From positions 1-64,000 of the forward strand of contig VYFX01000074.1 of NCBI GenBank assembly GCA_009842205.1: a stretch of 64,000 nt of DNA, given 5' to 3'. Source of the DNA: Paracoccaceae bacterium. GTDB lineage: Bacteria > Pseudomonadota > Alphaproteobacteria > Rhodobacterales > Rhodobacteraceae. Numbering within the stretch: the stretch's first letter is position 1; each line of letters begins with the position of its first letter. The notes under the pieces were generated by a model. It was not told where the DNA came from. It did no database searches and was given only the letters and a program-made list of their open reading frames with translations. The position numbers and the translations under genes were made by a program. Positions 36,353 to 46,079 of this stretch are shown piece after piece.

Positions 36353-37819
36353 TTAGCCGCGTCCTCTTAATCTTTCGAGCATGTCCTTTGGAATTTCATC
36401 TTCCTCGAGTTGTTTCAATATCCTTTGCTTTACATCAGCCGGTATAAATTGATTGGCCTCAACCCTTTGTATAAGTTCGTTTCTTTCCTCATCAGACAAA
36501 GCAACCATTTGAGGTTCTTCAAAGGCAGGCTCTGCACCTTCCGGGGCAGCCATTCTTGCTTCAATTCTAATACCCTCACCCAATGTAGGGGACCTTTCTG
36601 CAATGATGGTACGCCCATCAAGACCACGGCTTGCCAAAATTACGTCATCTCCCTGTTTGCGCAATACCCTGACCTCCAACTCTTCAAGTCGGTTCTGGTC
36701 ATTGACAGCAAGAATTTCACTCTCGGAATTAACTGCCGTGGCCGGTACCACAAAAACATTTTGCATTTCAGGTTCAAGTATTGAAACTGTCACGAAATCA
36801 CCCGGTCTCAGGGCATTTGTTTCGCTGCCCTCGATATGCGCAATCAACAATCTACCCGTCTGCCCCTCGCCAACGGCAGGGCTTTCCCGGGTAATTACTC
36901 CGGTAGTTGATAGGCTATTATTACCAAGTGAAAGATCAATGTCCACTTCAGCTGAAACCAGTGATCCATTGTCATCCAAAAGGTGTGAGTACTGTAGGCT
37001 TGATACCCTGAAAGAAACTTCTAGTGCTTCCGGATCAATCAATCTGGCAAGCCGTTCATTGGGAGTTACCAATCCACCTTCAATGGCAGTAACATTGGTG
37101 AATATGCCGTCAAATTCAGCAAAGAGACGAGTTTGAGATAATTTTCGCTCCGCTTCGGATACACTGATTTGTCTCCGGTCAAGTGCTGTTGTTGCTTGTT
37201 CTAGCCTGGTTTCTGCCTGGGCCAGAGCCCTTTTTTTCGTCAATACCGCTTGCAGAGCTGTAGAAAGGGCAATTTCAGCATTATCAAGGTCGGTACTTGT
37301 ACCAACGCCTCTTTCCAAGAGCGTAACACTTCTTTCATATGCCCTTTGTCTCAAATTAACCTGTAGATCAGCGGCAACAAGGTCGTCCCTCGCAAGATCA
37401 AGCAATCTTTCGGCATCAGCCAATCCCACCTTGGCATCATTCATGTCGGCAATGGCTAAATCTAGGGTGGATTTTGCATCAGAAGGGTCAATTTCCAAAA
37501 TCAATTCCCCTTCTGCAACCTTGCCCCCTTCGACAAAATTCGGTGACAATCCCACGATTGTACCTCCAATGGGGGCACGAACTTCAAGTGTATGGGTACT
37601 GACAATCTCGCCAAAAGTACTGATTACCGGCTGAATACTTGTTCTTTCAGCCACTAGAACTGTAGCGGTGTAAGCTCTTTCCCCTTGAGGCCTTTGCGGT
37701 TGTCCATTGGCCATTCTTTCCTGGATTGACGAATAGAGCATATCACCTGCAATGACGAGCAATCCAAGGCTCATGCCAAGTAAAAACAATCCCAGCAAAC
37801 TACGTTTCAGAAAACGCAT
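36353..37819 (-). CDS. RND efflux periplasmic adaptor (membrane fusion protein)
   Basis: A 488-aa adaptor with an N-terminal membrane anchor (LLGLFLLGMSLGLLVIAG). It has a lipoyl-like half motif near VRAPIGGTIVGL, a long coiled-coil hairpin rich in Ala, Glu and Gln (about 125-235), then beta-barrel and membrane-proximal domains. An acidic, charged C-terminal region follows. It is the first gene of the two-gene pump operon. The upstream gap holds an FNR-like site. Confidence 0.9.
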   Translation of the reverse strand: MRFLKRSLLGLFLLGMSLGLLVIAGDMLYSSIQERMANGQPQRPQGERAYTATVLVAERTSIQPVISTFGEIVSTHTLEVRAPIGGTIVGLSPNFVEGGKVAEGELILEIDPSDAKSTLDLAIADMNDAKVGLADAERLLDLARDDLVAADLQVNLRQRAYERSVTLLERGVGTSTDLDNAEIALSTALQAVLTKKRALAQAETRLEQATTALDRRQISVSEAERKLSQTRLFAEFDGIFTNVTAIEGGLVTPNERLARLIDPEALEVSFRVSSLQYSHLLDDNGSLVSAEVDIDLSLGNNSLSTTGVITRESPAVGEGQTGRLLIAHIEGSETNALRPGDFVTVSILEPEMQNVFVVPATAVNSESEILAVNDQNRLEELEVRVLRKQGDDVILASRGLDGRTIIAERSPTLGEGIRIEARMAAPEGAEPAFEEPQMVALSDEERNELIQRVEANQFIPADVKQRILKQLEEDEIPKDMLERLRGRG

Positions 37820-38159
37820 GTTGTCCAGTCTAGCTTAAAATTAATTTGACTTGTTTTAGCGATAACCTCGCTCCTCCTGATGATAGTCAAGGTTATGACA
37901 AAAGTTCGCTTTGGTTGTTTATACGAAAGAAAAAACCAATTCCGTTTCATTAAAAGCTATTTAATCATACAAAAGGGGTATTCCCTACCCATTGAACCCT
38001 CATAGCATAATCAACTGTTATGAATCTCCAAAAGTAAATTTTATCACAATTATTTGATAAATGCCTAAACTCGGGAAGAATTTCCGATAATCCTTCAGAA
38101 ATGCCGTTTAGGAAATTGATTTAAATCAAACTTAAATTCAAAAGCTAGTTTTCCAGAAT
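37820..38159. other. Gap between eda and the RND operon
   Basis: These 340 bases should contain the promoter of the efflux operon, which reads leftward. Apart from the FNR-like box nothing else is recognisable, and no strong terminator after eda is seen. Confidence 0.4.
38116..38129. promoter_or_regulatory. Perfect FNR/FixK-type box
   Basis: TTGATTTAAATCAA matches the anaerobic-regulator consensus TTGAT-N4-ATCAA exactly and is fully palindromic. It is about 300 bases upstream of the efflux adaptor start and 31 bases beyond the eda stop, so control of the RND operon is the more plausible role. AT-rich chance remains possible. Confidence 0.4.
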
Positions 38160-38822
38160 TCAGTTGATTTTCAAAACTCCATCACGAATTATCAGGTTCC
38201 GTTTGACATTGTACGATATAGTCTCCCAGTCCTGATCGTTAATACTCTTGGAGGGGGCTATCCAGGAGCCTCCTACACAGGCAACATTGTCCAAACTCAG
38301 ATAGTCTATGAAATTTGATTCATTGACACCTCCCGTTGGGCAAAATCTCAAGTGGGGAAGGGGTCCCATTATGGATTTGAGATAGGGAATGCCTCCCGCT
38401 GGTTCAGCCGGAAAGAACTTGAGCATGGTAATGCCCTTTTCAGCCAAATTCATCATTTCCGATGCCGTTACTGCTCCCGGAAGGTAGGGAAAATCAAGGT
38501 CCATGCATGCATCCACCAAAGCAGGGGTGGAACCGGGAGAAACCCCGAAACTTGCTCCTGCTTCCCTAGACTTGATCACATCATCAACCGAGACGAGGCT
38601 GCCAGCACCAACAGTACAGGTTGTGTTTTGGGCAATCTCTCTTATTGCCTCTAATGCATTGGCTGTTCGCAATACCACTTCAATAACTGACATACCTGCA
38701 TTGATCAAGGTTTCTGCCAGTGGAACCGCATGCCTTGTATCCTCTATCTCGATTATCGGAATAATGCTTGTTTTGTCCACAAGGTTGATCATGCGTGAGC
38801 TGATGGAATGGGTATATGACAT
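38160..38822 (-). CDS. eda: 2-dehydro-3-deoxy-phosphogluconate (KDPG) aldolase
   Basis: This enzyme cleaves KDPG to pyruvate and glyceraldehyde 3-phosphate. The Schiff-base lysine is Lys135 (TMLKFFPAE), and the assisting glutamate is likely Glu48 (SVIEVVLRT). The 220 aa length is typical. It lies nine bases after edd, completing the two Entner-Doudoroff-specific steps in one unit. Confidence 0.94.
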   Translation of the reverse strand: MSYTHSISSRMINLVDKTSIIPIIEIEDTRHAVPLAETLINAGMSVIEVVLRTANALEAIREIAQNTTCTVGAGSLVSVDDVIKSREAGASFGVSPGSTPALVDACMDLDFPYLPGAVTASEMMNLAEKGITMLKFFPAEPAGGIPYLKSIMGPLPHLRFCPTGGVNESNFIDYLSLDNVACVGGSWIAPSKSINDQDWETISYNVKRNLIIRDGVLKIN

Positions 38823-38831
38823 TATTGAAAC

Positions 38832-40634
38832 CTAAACGATTGATGATGCACCGGTTGATGCCGAACCTACATTGTTTCGAAAACTCCTGAACAATTCCCG
38901 CCCCAAGCCTTCATTTTTAGGTGCGGAATATTCAATATCCGGCCTGTCTTCAAAGCCATCGGTTAGCACATCCATGGAACCAGATACTGCATCAAGTCTA
39001 ATTATATCCCCATCCCTGATTTTCCCTATGGGACCGTTGTCCAGCACTTCGGGAGAAGTATGAATGACGGATGGTACCTTGCCGGAAGCCCCAGACATTC
39101 TGCCATCCGTCAACAAGGCAATTTGCAATCCGCGTCCGAGCAGAACCGATAGCATGGGGGTCAGGGAGTGAAGTTCGGGCATGCCATTGGATTTTGGGCC
39201 CTGATTCCTAACCACGATTACCGCATCGCTGTCAATTTTGTTTTCCTTGAAGGCCTTCTTGACATCTTCCTGGTCAGTAAAGACCATAGCAGGTGCTTCA
39301 ATCAGGTGATGCTTTGGATCAACGGCAGAAATTTTCATAATTCCTTCACCGATGTTACCCTTGAGGTATTTCAATCCACCGGTTTTGCTGAAGGGTTTAC
39401 GAGCTGAAGTCAGGATTTTTTCATTGAGTGAGGAGTCCAACCCGGGTTTCCACATGATTTCACCATCCTTTAGAATCGGCTCTGAAGTATAACTGCTGAG
39501 GTTGTTTCCATTAACGGTACGAACATCATCATGGAGCAAACCCTCTTCAAGAAGATTGCCGATGATATAACTTAAGCCCCCAGCGGCATGAAAATGGTTT
39601 ACATCAGCCAAGCCGTTGGGATATACCCTTGCCATCAGGGGTACGATTGCTGAAATCCTGTCGAAGTCCTCAATGGTAAGTATAACTCCTGCCGCCTTGG
39701 CCATGGCAATCATGTGAATGACCAGATTGGTCGAACCTCCGGTTGCCATCAAACCAACGATACCGTTCACAAAAGCCTTTTCATTGAGGATATGACCGAC
39801 AGGGGTAAATTCATTGCCTAGGGATGTCAGGGACAAGACCCTTTTCGTACCTTCTTCGGTCAAGGCTTTCCTCAAGGGAGTTCCAGGATTGACAAATGAG
39901 GATCCAGGCAAATGCAATCCCATGAATTCCATCAACATCTGATTGGAATTGGCAGTACCGTAGAACGTACAGGTTCCGGGACCATGATAAGCCTGCATTT
40001 CCGATTTGAGCAACTCTTCCCTGGTTATTTCACCCTTGGAGTATTTTTGTCGGGTAATTGCCTTCTCTTCATTGGACAAACCGGATGTCATAGGCCCGGC
40101 CGGTAAAAAGATACCCGGCAAATGCCCAAAAGTTGCTGCTGCCATAACGAGACCAGGTACAATCTTATCGCATACTCCCAGATAGGCTACTGCATCGAAG
40201 GTGTCGTGGGATAGAGCAACGGCTGTTGAAAGGGCTATGACATCGCGTGAAAAAAGGGACAACTCCATTCCCGGCTGACCTTGAGTTACCCCATCACACA
40301 TTGCTGGAACGCCACCTGCAACCTGTGCCGTTGCTCCAGCCTTCAGGGCGGCCTGCTTTATCAGGTCAGGGAATTCTGCAAAGGGCTGATGAGCAGATAG
40401 CATATCATTGTAGGCGGTGATTATACCAAGATTGGGGGATCTTCCTTCGGCCAGTAAGGGTTTTTCTGAACCCATTGCTGCATAGGCATGAGCCTGATTT
40501 CCACAGGACAAATGCGCCCTGTTTGGTTCTTTATCGACCATAATATCTATCTTGGCCAGATAATCACTTCGTAAGTCACTGCTTCGGTTGGTAATTTCCT
40601 CAGTGATTTGAGAAAGTTTCGTATTCAACTTCAT
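38832..40634 (-). CDS. edd: 6-phosphogluconate dehydratase
   Basis: A 600-aa Fe-S dehydratase of the IlvD/Edd family. Likely cluster cysteines are in [12 protein letters not shown] and [14 protein letters not shown]. The family signature [16 protein letters not shown] is near the C-terminus. Length and the adjoining eda favour Edd over dihydroxyacid dehydratase. glk, zwf and pgl are not in the window. Confidence 0.94.
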   Translation of the reverse strand: MKLNTKLSQITEEITNRSSDLRSDYLAKIDIMVDKEPNRAHLSCGNQAHAYAAMGSEKPLLAEGRSPNLGIITAYNDMLSAHQPFAEFPDLIKQAALKAGATAQVAGGVPAMCDGVTQGQPGMELSLFSRDVIALSTAVALSHDTFDAVAYLGVCDKIVPGLVMAAATFGHLPGIFLPAGPMTSGLSNEEKAITRQKYSKGEITREELLKSEMQAYHGPGTCTFYGTANSNQMLMEFMGLHLPGSSFVNPGTPLRKALTEEGTKRVLSLTSLGNEFTPVGHILNEKAFVNGIVGLMATGGSTNLVIHMIAMAKAAGVILTIEDFDRISAIVPLMARVYPNGLADVNHFHAAGGLSYIIGNLLEEGLLHDDVRTVNGNNLSSYTSEPILKDGEIMWKPGLDSSLNEKILTSARKPFSKTGGLKYLKGNIGEGIMKISAVDPKHHLIEAPAMVFTDQEDVKKAFKENKIDSDAVIVVRNQGPKSNGMPELHSLTPMLSVLLGRGLQIALLTDGRMSGASGKVPSVIHTSPEVLDNGPIGKIRDGDIIRLDAVSGSMDVLTDGFEDRPDIEYSAPKNEGLGRELFRSFRNNVGSASTGASSIV

Positions 40635-40695
40635 GATTCTATGTTCGCCTGTCCCTTAAGTCATTCAACCCAATTGATGTGAAAATACGGTCGTG

Positions 40696-41451
40696 TCAGA
40701 CCATTCGCAAGCCACCGTCCAGTCGGATGTTCTCCCCATTGATATAGGGACATTCAATCAGGAAGTTAACAAGCTGGGCGAATTCCTTAGGCTGTCCCAA
40801 ACGCTTGGGAAAGACGACACTCTCTGCAAGATGATGCCTTACATCCTCCTTTACTGTCTTGAGCATTGGAGTATCAAAAATACCTGGACAAATCGAGACA
40901 ACCCTTATTCCGAACCTGCCCAAATCCCTTGCCAGGGGCAGTGTCATGCCAGCCACTCCTGCCTTGGATGATGCATAGGCGACCTGTCCCCTTTGACCAT
41001 CGGTGGAAGCAATTGAAGAGGTATTGATAATGACACCACGTTCACCATCGTCGTTTGGTTTGTTGGAAGCCATTTGTGCCGAGACCAATCGCACCACATT
41101 GAACATTCCGGTAAGATTAACCCCAATCGTTTTGTTATAAACATCAAAATCATGAGGACCGGTTTTTCCCAGGGTCATCGCAGCCGGAGCAATACCAGCA
41201 CAGTTAACACAGATATCAATATTCCCGACTTTTTGCTTAATGTTCTCTAGCCCTTCCTCGACTTCTTCGGTTGATGTGACATCCATCGGAATAAAAAAGG
41301 CCCCGATTTCTTCAGCCACCATTTTTGACTCTTCCGAGGGTAAATCGGCCAGAATGGTTCTGGCACCCTTTGCAGTAAGTGAGATGAGGGTAGCTTTGCC
41401 CAAGCCGGAAGCTCCTCCTGTGACAAGGGTTATTTTTTCCTTTATGTCCAT
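40696..41451 (-). CDS. SDR family oxidoreductase (3-hydroxyacyl-CoA dehydrogenase-like)
   Basis: This 251-aa classical short-chain dehydrogenase has TGGASGLGKA for NAD(P) binding, NCAGIAP, the serine in NTSSIAS and the YASSKAG catalytic pair. It ends with the hydrophobic tail typical of the family. The overall pattern resembles type-2 3-hydroxyacyl-CoA dehydrogenase (HSD17B10-like), which would fit the branched-chain degradation genes upstream in the same direction. The substrate is not proved. Confidence 0.85.
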   Translation of the reverse strand: MDIKEKITLVTGGASGLGKATLISLTAKGARTILADLPSEESKMVAEEIGAFFIPMDVTSTEEVEEGLENIKQKVGNIDICVNCAGIAPAAMTLGKTGPHDFDVYNKTIGVNLTGMFNVVRLVSAQMASNKPNDDGERGVIINTSSIASTDGQRGQVAYASSKAGVAGMTLPLARDLGRFGIRVVSICPGIFDTPMLKTVKEDVRHHLAESVVFPKRLGQPKEFAQLVNFLIECPYINGENIRLDGGLRMV

Positions 41452-41487
41452 TTACACTCCGACCGCGGTTGGTTTTTGCAATCCAGG

Positions 41488-42927
41488 TTAATCTTGGGAA
41501 GAGGACCCATTGCTAATTTCATGTTTTATCTGGTCGCCCAACTCCCTGACAACATCATAGGCCATTAAAACATCATCTCTTGTAGTTGAATAGGTGCCAC
41601 AGGTAAATCTAATGGTGGTTTTACCATCAATTTTTGCTTGGGTCAGATAAATCCTTCCATCATCATTAATACGTTCAAAAAGCCGATTGGTTACCACCTC
41701 GGAATCCATTCCCCGGGGCTTGAAACGAAAACCAAATAGCGCCAGGGGTGAACTGAAGGCCAACTCAAATTCATTATCCGAACAGAATTTCTTTTCCAAT
41801 TCCTTGGTCCATTTGACATGATTACGGATCAATTCCCTCAAACCGCTCAATCCATAAGCCCTTAATGAAAACCATACTTTCAAGGCCCTGAATCTGCGGC
41901 CAAGTGCAATTGTCATCTCACTCAAATTGGAAATTCTGTCTTCGCCCTTGGTCCTGAGGTAATCTGGCCTCAACCCAACCGTTTTGGATTGTAATACTGG
42001 ATCGGCCAGAAACTGGATGGAACATTCCAACTGCATTCCCAGCCACTTGTGGGGATTAACCACGATTGAATCGGCTCCCTCAACTCCTTTCCAGAGATAC
42101 CTGAATTCAGGGCAAACCATTGCTGAACCAGCCCAGGCTGCATCAACATGGGTATATAAATCAAATTCCCTGGCAATTTGAATGGGTTCAACGAGGTTGT
42201 CGATGGCACCAGTGGCCGTACCACCCACACAAAGAACAAGTCCTGCGGGTTTGTATCCTGCGTCAATATCTTCCAAAATCATTTCCCTGAGGTGTTCAGG
42301 GTCGATCGATCGGTTTGGGAGGTTATTTGGAAATCTCAGATTATCAAATCCAATACCCGAAAGTTTCACCGCCTTTTCAATGGAGGAATGATTCTCCTTT
42401 GAGCCATATATGCGCAATTGGGGTGATTGCCGCAAACCACGGTCCAAACCTTCCCAATTGAGGGCCTTTTCCCGCATGGTCAATACGGCTGCCAAAGTTG
42501 TCGAGGATGCAGTATCCTGAATCAATCCGGAATATCCTGATTGTAACCCAAAAGCATGGCCAAACCATTGAATCATTCTTTCTTCCAGCTCTGTTGCAGC
42601 TGGAGAGGTTTGCCAAAGCATGGAATTTGTTGCCATGTAATTGACCAGCTGTTCAGCAATAATTGATGCCGGTGAGGCATTGGATACAAAATAGGCAAAG
42701 AACCTCGGATGTTGCCAATGGGTTATGCCCTGAGGTATTATTTCCTTGAAGTCCTTGAATATTATTTCCATGTCCTCGGGATTTTCAGGTGGATTTGCAG
42801 GTAAAAGAGCCTTGATATCTCCTGGCTCCACCTGAGACCGGACAGGTTGATCATCAAGATTTGAAAAATACTCCTCGGCCCATTTTGCAGTTTCACCTGA
42901 CCATTTCGGGAGATCTGAATATTTCAT
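41488..42927 (-). CDS. Group II PLP-dependent decarboxylase (aromatic-amino-acid type)
   Basis: This 479-aa enzyme has the fold and motifs of DOPA/tyrosine/tryptophan decarboxylases. The PLP lysine is Lys294 in NPHKWLGM, and the Asp that binds the pyridine nitrogen is in HVDAAWAGSA. Substrates in bacteria range from aromatic amino acids to aspartate or glutamate, so the specificity is open. It stands between mmsB and the SDR on the same strand with gaps of 36-42 bases. Confidence 0.87.
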   Translation of the reverse strand: MKYSDLPKWSGETAKWAEEYFSNLDDQPVRSQVEPGDIKALLPANPPENPEDMEIIFKDFKEIIPQGITHWQHPRFFAYFVSNASPASIIAEQLVNYMATNSMLWQTSPAATELEERMIQWFGHAFGLQSGYSGLIQDTASSTTLAAVLTMREKALNWEGLDRGLRQSPQLRIYGSKENHSSIEKAVKLSGIGFDNLRFPNNLPNRSIDPEHLREMILEDIDAGYKPAGLVLCVGGTATGAIDNLVEPIQIAREFDLYTHVDAAWAGSAMVCPEFRYLWKGVEGADSIVVNPHKWLGMQLECSIQFLADPVLQSKTVGLRPDYLRTKGEDRISNLSEMTIALGRRFRALKVWFSLRAYGLSGLRELIRNHVKWTKELEKKFCSDNEFELAFSSPLALFGFRFKPRGMDSEVVTNRLFERINDDGRIYLTQAKIDGKTTIRFTCGTYSTTRDDVLMAYDVVRELGDQIKHEISNGSSSQD

Positions 42928-42969
42928 GAGGTAGAACCTTTCTGTTTGGTGATTGGTTGTTTCAGCGGG

Positions 42970-43845
42970 CTATTTTTCCAGCATGGGCAGGATTACCGAG
43001 GAAAAATCCTTATCTCCGTTGCCTTCATCACAGAACCTACTGTAGTAGTCAGTGGCCTTGGCTCCCATTTCCGTACTGAAACCAACGGCTTCGGAAGCTT
43101 TTTGGGACAAAAGCAGATCCTTCAACATCAGAGCAGCGGAAAACCCGGGTTTATAATCATTATCGGCAGGCGATTGAGGCCCAATACCCGGAAGAGGGCA
43201 ATACACATTGTTGGACCAGCTATATCCCGATGATTGTGAAACCACCTCGAACAGAACTTCATGATCAAGATTCAACTTCCTAGCCAAGCCATATGCTTCA
43301 CAGGTAACTATCATGGTCGCACCCAAAATCATGTTGTTACACATTTTTGCTGCCTGGCCTGAACCGGAAGGACCACAATGAATGATTTTTCCTCCCATTA
43401 TTTCCAGCAATGGCTTGATCCTGGCAAATGCGGTATCATCACCCCCAACCATAAATGTCAATGTACCGGCCTTTGCTCCAAGACTTCCACCCGATACGGG
43501 TGCATCAATAAATCCCAATCCGCTCTCATTGGCCATTTTTGAGACCTGAATAGCCGTATCAACTTCGATGGTTGAACAATCGGCAAACAGGGAACCCTCA
43601 TCCATAATCGGTATTATCTCATTTGCCACTTCACTTAAAATGGCTCCACTAGGAAGCATCGTAATGACAATATCCTTTCCTTTGGAAACTTCACCTGCTG
43701 AAGAGCATGGGATTGCCCCGTCCGGGTAATTTCCCGTTACATCGAACACATGGGCTTCCTTACTCGCCTTGATGAGATTTTCCACCATGGGATATCCCAT
43801 GTTTCCCAAACCAATAAAACCGATTTTCACTTTACTTCCTTCCAC
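42970..43845 (-). CDS. mmsB: 3-hydroxyisobutyrate dehydrogenase
   Basis: It oxidises 3-hydroxyisobutyrate to methylmalonate semialdehyde in valine breakdown. The NAD-binding motif is GFIGLGNMGYPM. The substrate motif DAPVSGGSLGAKAGTL and the catalytic lysine in GQAAKMCNNMIL are all visible. It is 291 aa long and overlaps the upstream hydrolase gene by 19 bases. Its neighbours make this function much more likely than another beta-hydroxyacid dehydrogenase. Confidence 0.92.
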   Translation of the reverse strand: MEGSKVKIGFIGLGNMGYPMVENLIKASKEAHVFDVTGNYPDGAIPCSSAGEVSKGKDIVITMLPSGAILSEVANEIIPIMDEGSLFADCSTIEVDTAIQVSKMANESGLGFIDAPVSGGSLGAKAGTLTFMVGGDDTAFARIKPLLEIMGGKIIHCGPSGSGQAAKMCNNMILGATMIVTCEAYGLARKLNLDHEVLFEVVSQSSGYSWSNNVYCPLPGIGPQSPADNDYKPGFSAALMLKDLLLSQKASEAVGFSTEMGAKATDYYSRFCDEGNGDKDFSSVILPMLEK

Positions 43846-44873
43846 TTAAGTGATTGATTCCCCAATGGTCCAAGCATGAATTCCACCTCACTCCCAGCAA
43901 CCTCTCGCAAGGAGGAATGTTTCCACTCAGGCTTGAAATCCTTGTCAATGACTTGTGCCCTTATTCCCTCTATAAAATCACTGTACCTGGCTGATCGGAA
44001 AGTGAATCTGAATTCCAGATCCAGTGCTTCTTCAATCGACCTGGAATGTCTCTGATCCTTTATCAATTGCAAGGCACAGGCCAATGATAATGGAGAATTC
44101 CTGTAAATCTTTTTTAATACGTCTTTACTCCACTCGGTACCCAATGCCAAAAGAGCACTTTCAATTTCTCCTATTGTACTCTGGCCAAAAACCTGATCAA
44201 TCAATTCCTTCTTGTCCAAAAGATCGGTGCTAGGTTCAGGGTCAGTGATAAAATTGTTGATAACTTGTATATCACCTGATGAGGAAAGTTTATCCTTGAT
44301 TTGTTCCCAATGTTGTTCGGATATGAAATGGTCGGCAAATCCGATAAGTATTGCTTCTGCGGGCCCCATACGGGTTCCTGTCAATCCATGGAATTCACCC
44401 AAATGTCCTGATGAATTTGCCAAAATGTAGGAACCACCAACATCCGGAACCAGACCAATGGTACATTCTGGCATGGCAATTCTACTCGATTCGCCTACGA
44501 TACGGTATTTCCCATGGCAACCTATTCCAACGCCTCCTCCCATGGTAAAGCCATTCAAAAAACTGGCAATGGGTTTGGGATAATTGAAGATTTTTGCATT
44601 CAATCGGTATTCATCACGCCAAAAGGCATGGCCATAATCCAAATCCCCGGCCTTGCCTCTTATGTACATTTCAGTGATATCTCCACCTGCACAAAATGCC
44701 TTTCCGCCAACGGCATCAAATACAATTACCCTTATCTTTTCATCGGCAAGCCAAAGGTTCAAATATTTTTCGATCGCCTTGCACATATCATGTGTCAAGG
44801 CATTAAGAGCCTTGGGGCGATTTAAAGTAATCCTGCCTACATGCCCTTGTTCTTTGACTATGAGGTCGTTCAC
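43827..44873 (-). CDS. 3-hydroxyisobutyryl-CoA hydrolase (HIBCH-type crotonase)
   Basis: This crotonase-fold enzyme of 348 aa is longer than ordinary enoyl-CoA hydratases (about 260 aa), as expected for HIBCH. Visible motifs are GGKAFCAGGDITEMY (oxyanion-hole region) and the C-terminal EGIRAQVIDKDFKPEW. It releases free 3-hydroxyisobutyrate from its CoA ester, supplying mmsB. Its ATG overlaps the acyl-CoA dehydrogenase stop. Confidence 0.91.
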   Translation of the reverse strand: MNDLIVKEQGHVGRITLNRPKALNALTHDMCKAIEKYLNLWLADEKIRVIVFDAVGGKAFCAGGDITEMYIRGKAGDLDYGHAFWRDEYRLNAKIFNYPKPIASFLNGFTMGGGVGIGCHGKYRIVGESSRIAMPECTIGLVPDVGGSYILANSSGHLGEFHGLTGTRMGPAEAILIGFADHFISEQHWEQIKDKLSSSGDIQVINNFITDPEPSTDLLDKKELIDQVFGQSTIGEIESALLALGTEWSKDVLKKIYRNSPLSLACALQLIKDQRHSRSIEEALDLEFRFTFRSARYSDFIEGIRAQVIDKDFKPEWKHSSLREVAGSEVEFMLGPLGNQSLKWKEVK

Positions 44874-46006
44874 CCGGATTGCTCTTTTTTAAGTTCCCGA
44901 AAGACAACCATTCTCATGATCTCATTGGTACCTTCAAGTATTTGATGGACCCTGAGATCCCTCACGGTCTTTTCTATACCGTAATCTGCAAGGTATCCGT
45001 ACCCACCATGGAGTTGCAGACAATCATTGGCAACCTTCCAGCAAACATCTGTTACATAGCGCTTTGCCATGGCACAGAATTTGGTTTTGTCAGAATGACC
45101 TTCATCCATTTTCCACGCGGCAAAGCGAAGAAAATTTCGGGCAACCTGAAGATCGGTTTCGATATCGGCAATCCTGAATTGCAGGGCCTGAAATTCGTCC
45201 AGCCTTTTACCGAAGGCCTTTCGTTCTTTCATGTAGGCCAGAGTTTGATTGAAAGCCTGTTGGGCCCCACCAAGTGAACAGGCGGCAATATTCAGCCTAC
45301 CACCATCAAGACCTGACATGGCATAAGTAAAACCCTTGCCCTGGATACCCAGGAGGTTTTCCAGGGGAACCCGGCAATTGTCCATCTGTACCTGTCTAGT
45401 TGGCTGGGCCCGCCATCCCATTTTGTCTTCCAGTCCTCCAAATGACAGCCCCGGTGAATCTTCATCAATGATTATGGATGAAATCCCATCATCAGTCTTG
45501 CACATGACAATGTATGAATCGGAATAGCCACCACCCGAGATAAACGATTTGGTACCAGTCATTTCCCAGCGATCATTGAGTTTTACAGCCTTGGTTGCCA
45601 TGGCAGCTGCATCTGACCCCGAACCCGGCTCTGTAAGGCAATAGGACATGATGCATGACATTTCATTCGTTTTCTCGAGGTATTTCTCCTTTAGTTCAAC
45701 ACTCCCAAATGTGTCGATCATCCAACCACACATATTATGAATAGAAAGAAACGCAGCAACCGATGGGCATGCCATGGATAGTGCCTCGAAAATTAATACA
45801 GAATCAACCCGCTTCAGTGAAGAGCCACCGTAATCAATACTGGTATTGATACCACCAAGACCATATTCCCCCAGGGTCTGCCATAAATCTTTTGGAATGG
45901 TTTCTTGACTCTCCCAAGATTTTGCATGTGGTGAAATATACTTCTCACCAAGACCAAGAGCCATTTGAAAAACGGCTTCCTGTTCTTCTGTCAAATTGAA
46001 ATCCAT
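44870..46006 (-). CDS. Acyl-CoA dehydrogenase, probably isobutyryl-CoA dehydrogenase
   Basis: A 378-aa FAD flavoprotein with CLTEPGSGSDAAAMAT, the FAD-binding FISGGGYSDSY region and a likely catalytic glutamate at 358 (HQILEGTNEIM). Operon position before HIBCH and mmsB points to isobutyryl-CoA (or 2-methyl branched) substrates. Sequence alone would only give acyl-CoA dehydrogenase. Confidence 0.9.
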   Translation of the reverse strand: MDFNLTEEQEAVFQMALGLGEKYISPHAKSWESQETIPKDLWQTLGEYGLGGINTSIDYGGSSLKRVDSVLIFEALSMACPSVAAFLSIHNMCGWMIDTFGSVELKEKYLEKTNEMSCIMSYCLTEPGSGSDAAAMATKAVKLNDRWEMTGTKSFISGGGYSDSYIVMCKTDDGISSIIIDEDSPGLSFGGLEDKMGWRAQPTRQVQMDNCRVPLENLLGIQGKGFTYAMSGLDGGRLNIAACSLGGAQQAFNQTLAYMKERKAFGKRLDEFQALQFRIADIETDLQVARNFLRFAAWKMDEGHSDKTKFCAMAKRYVTDVCWKVANDCLQLHGGYGYLADYGIEKTVRDLRVHQILEGTNEIMRMVVFRELKKEQSG

Positions 46007-46079
46007 TTACAAAAAGCCAGTCAATAACAGTTTGTAGATACCACCCGAACTCTAAATTACTCAACCGAATTGTAGATAA

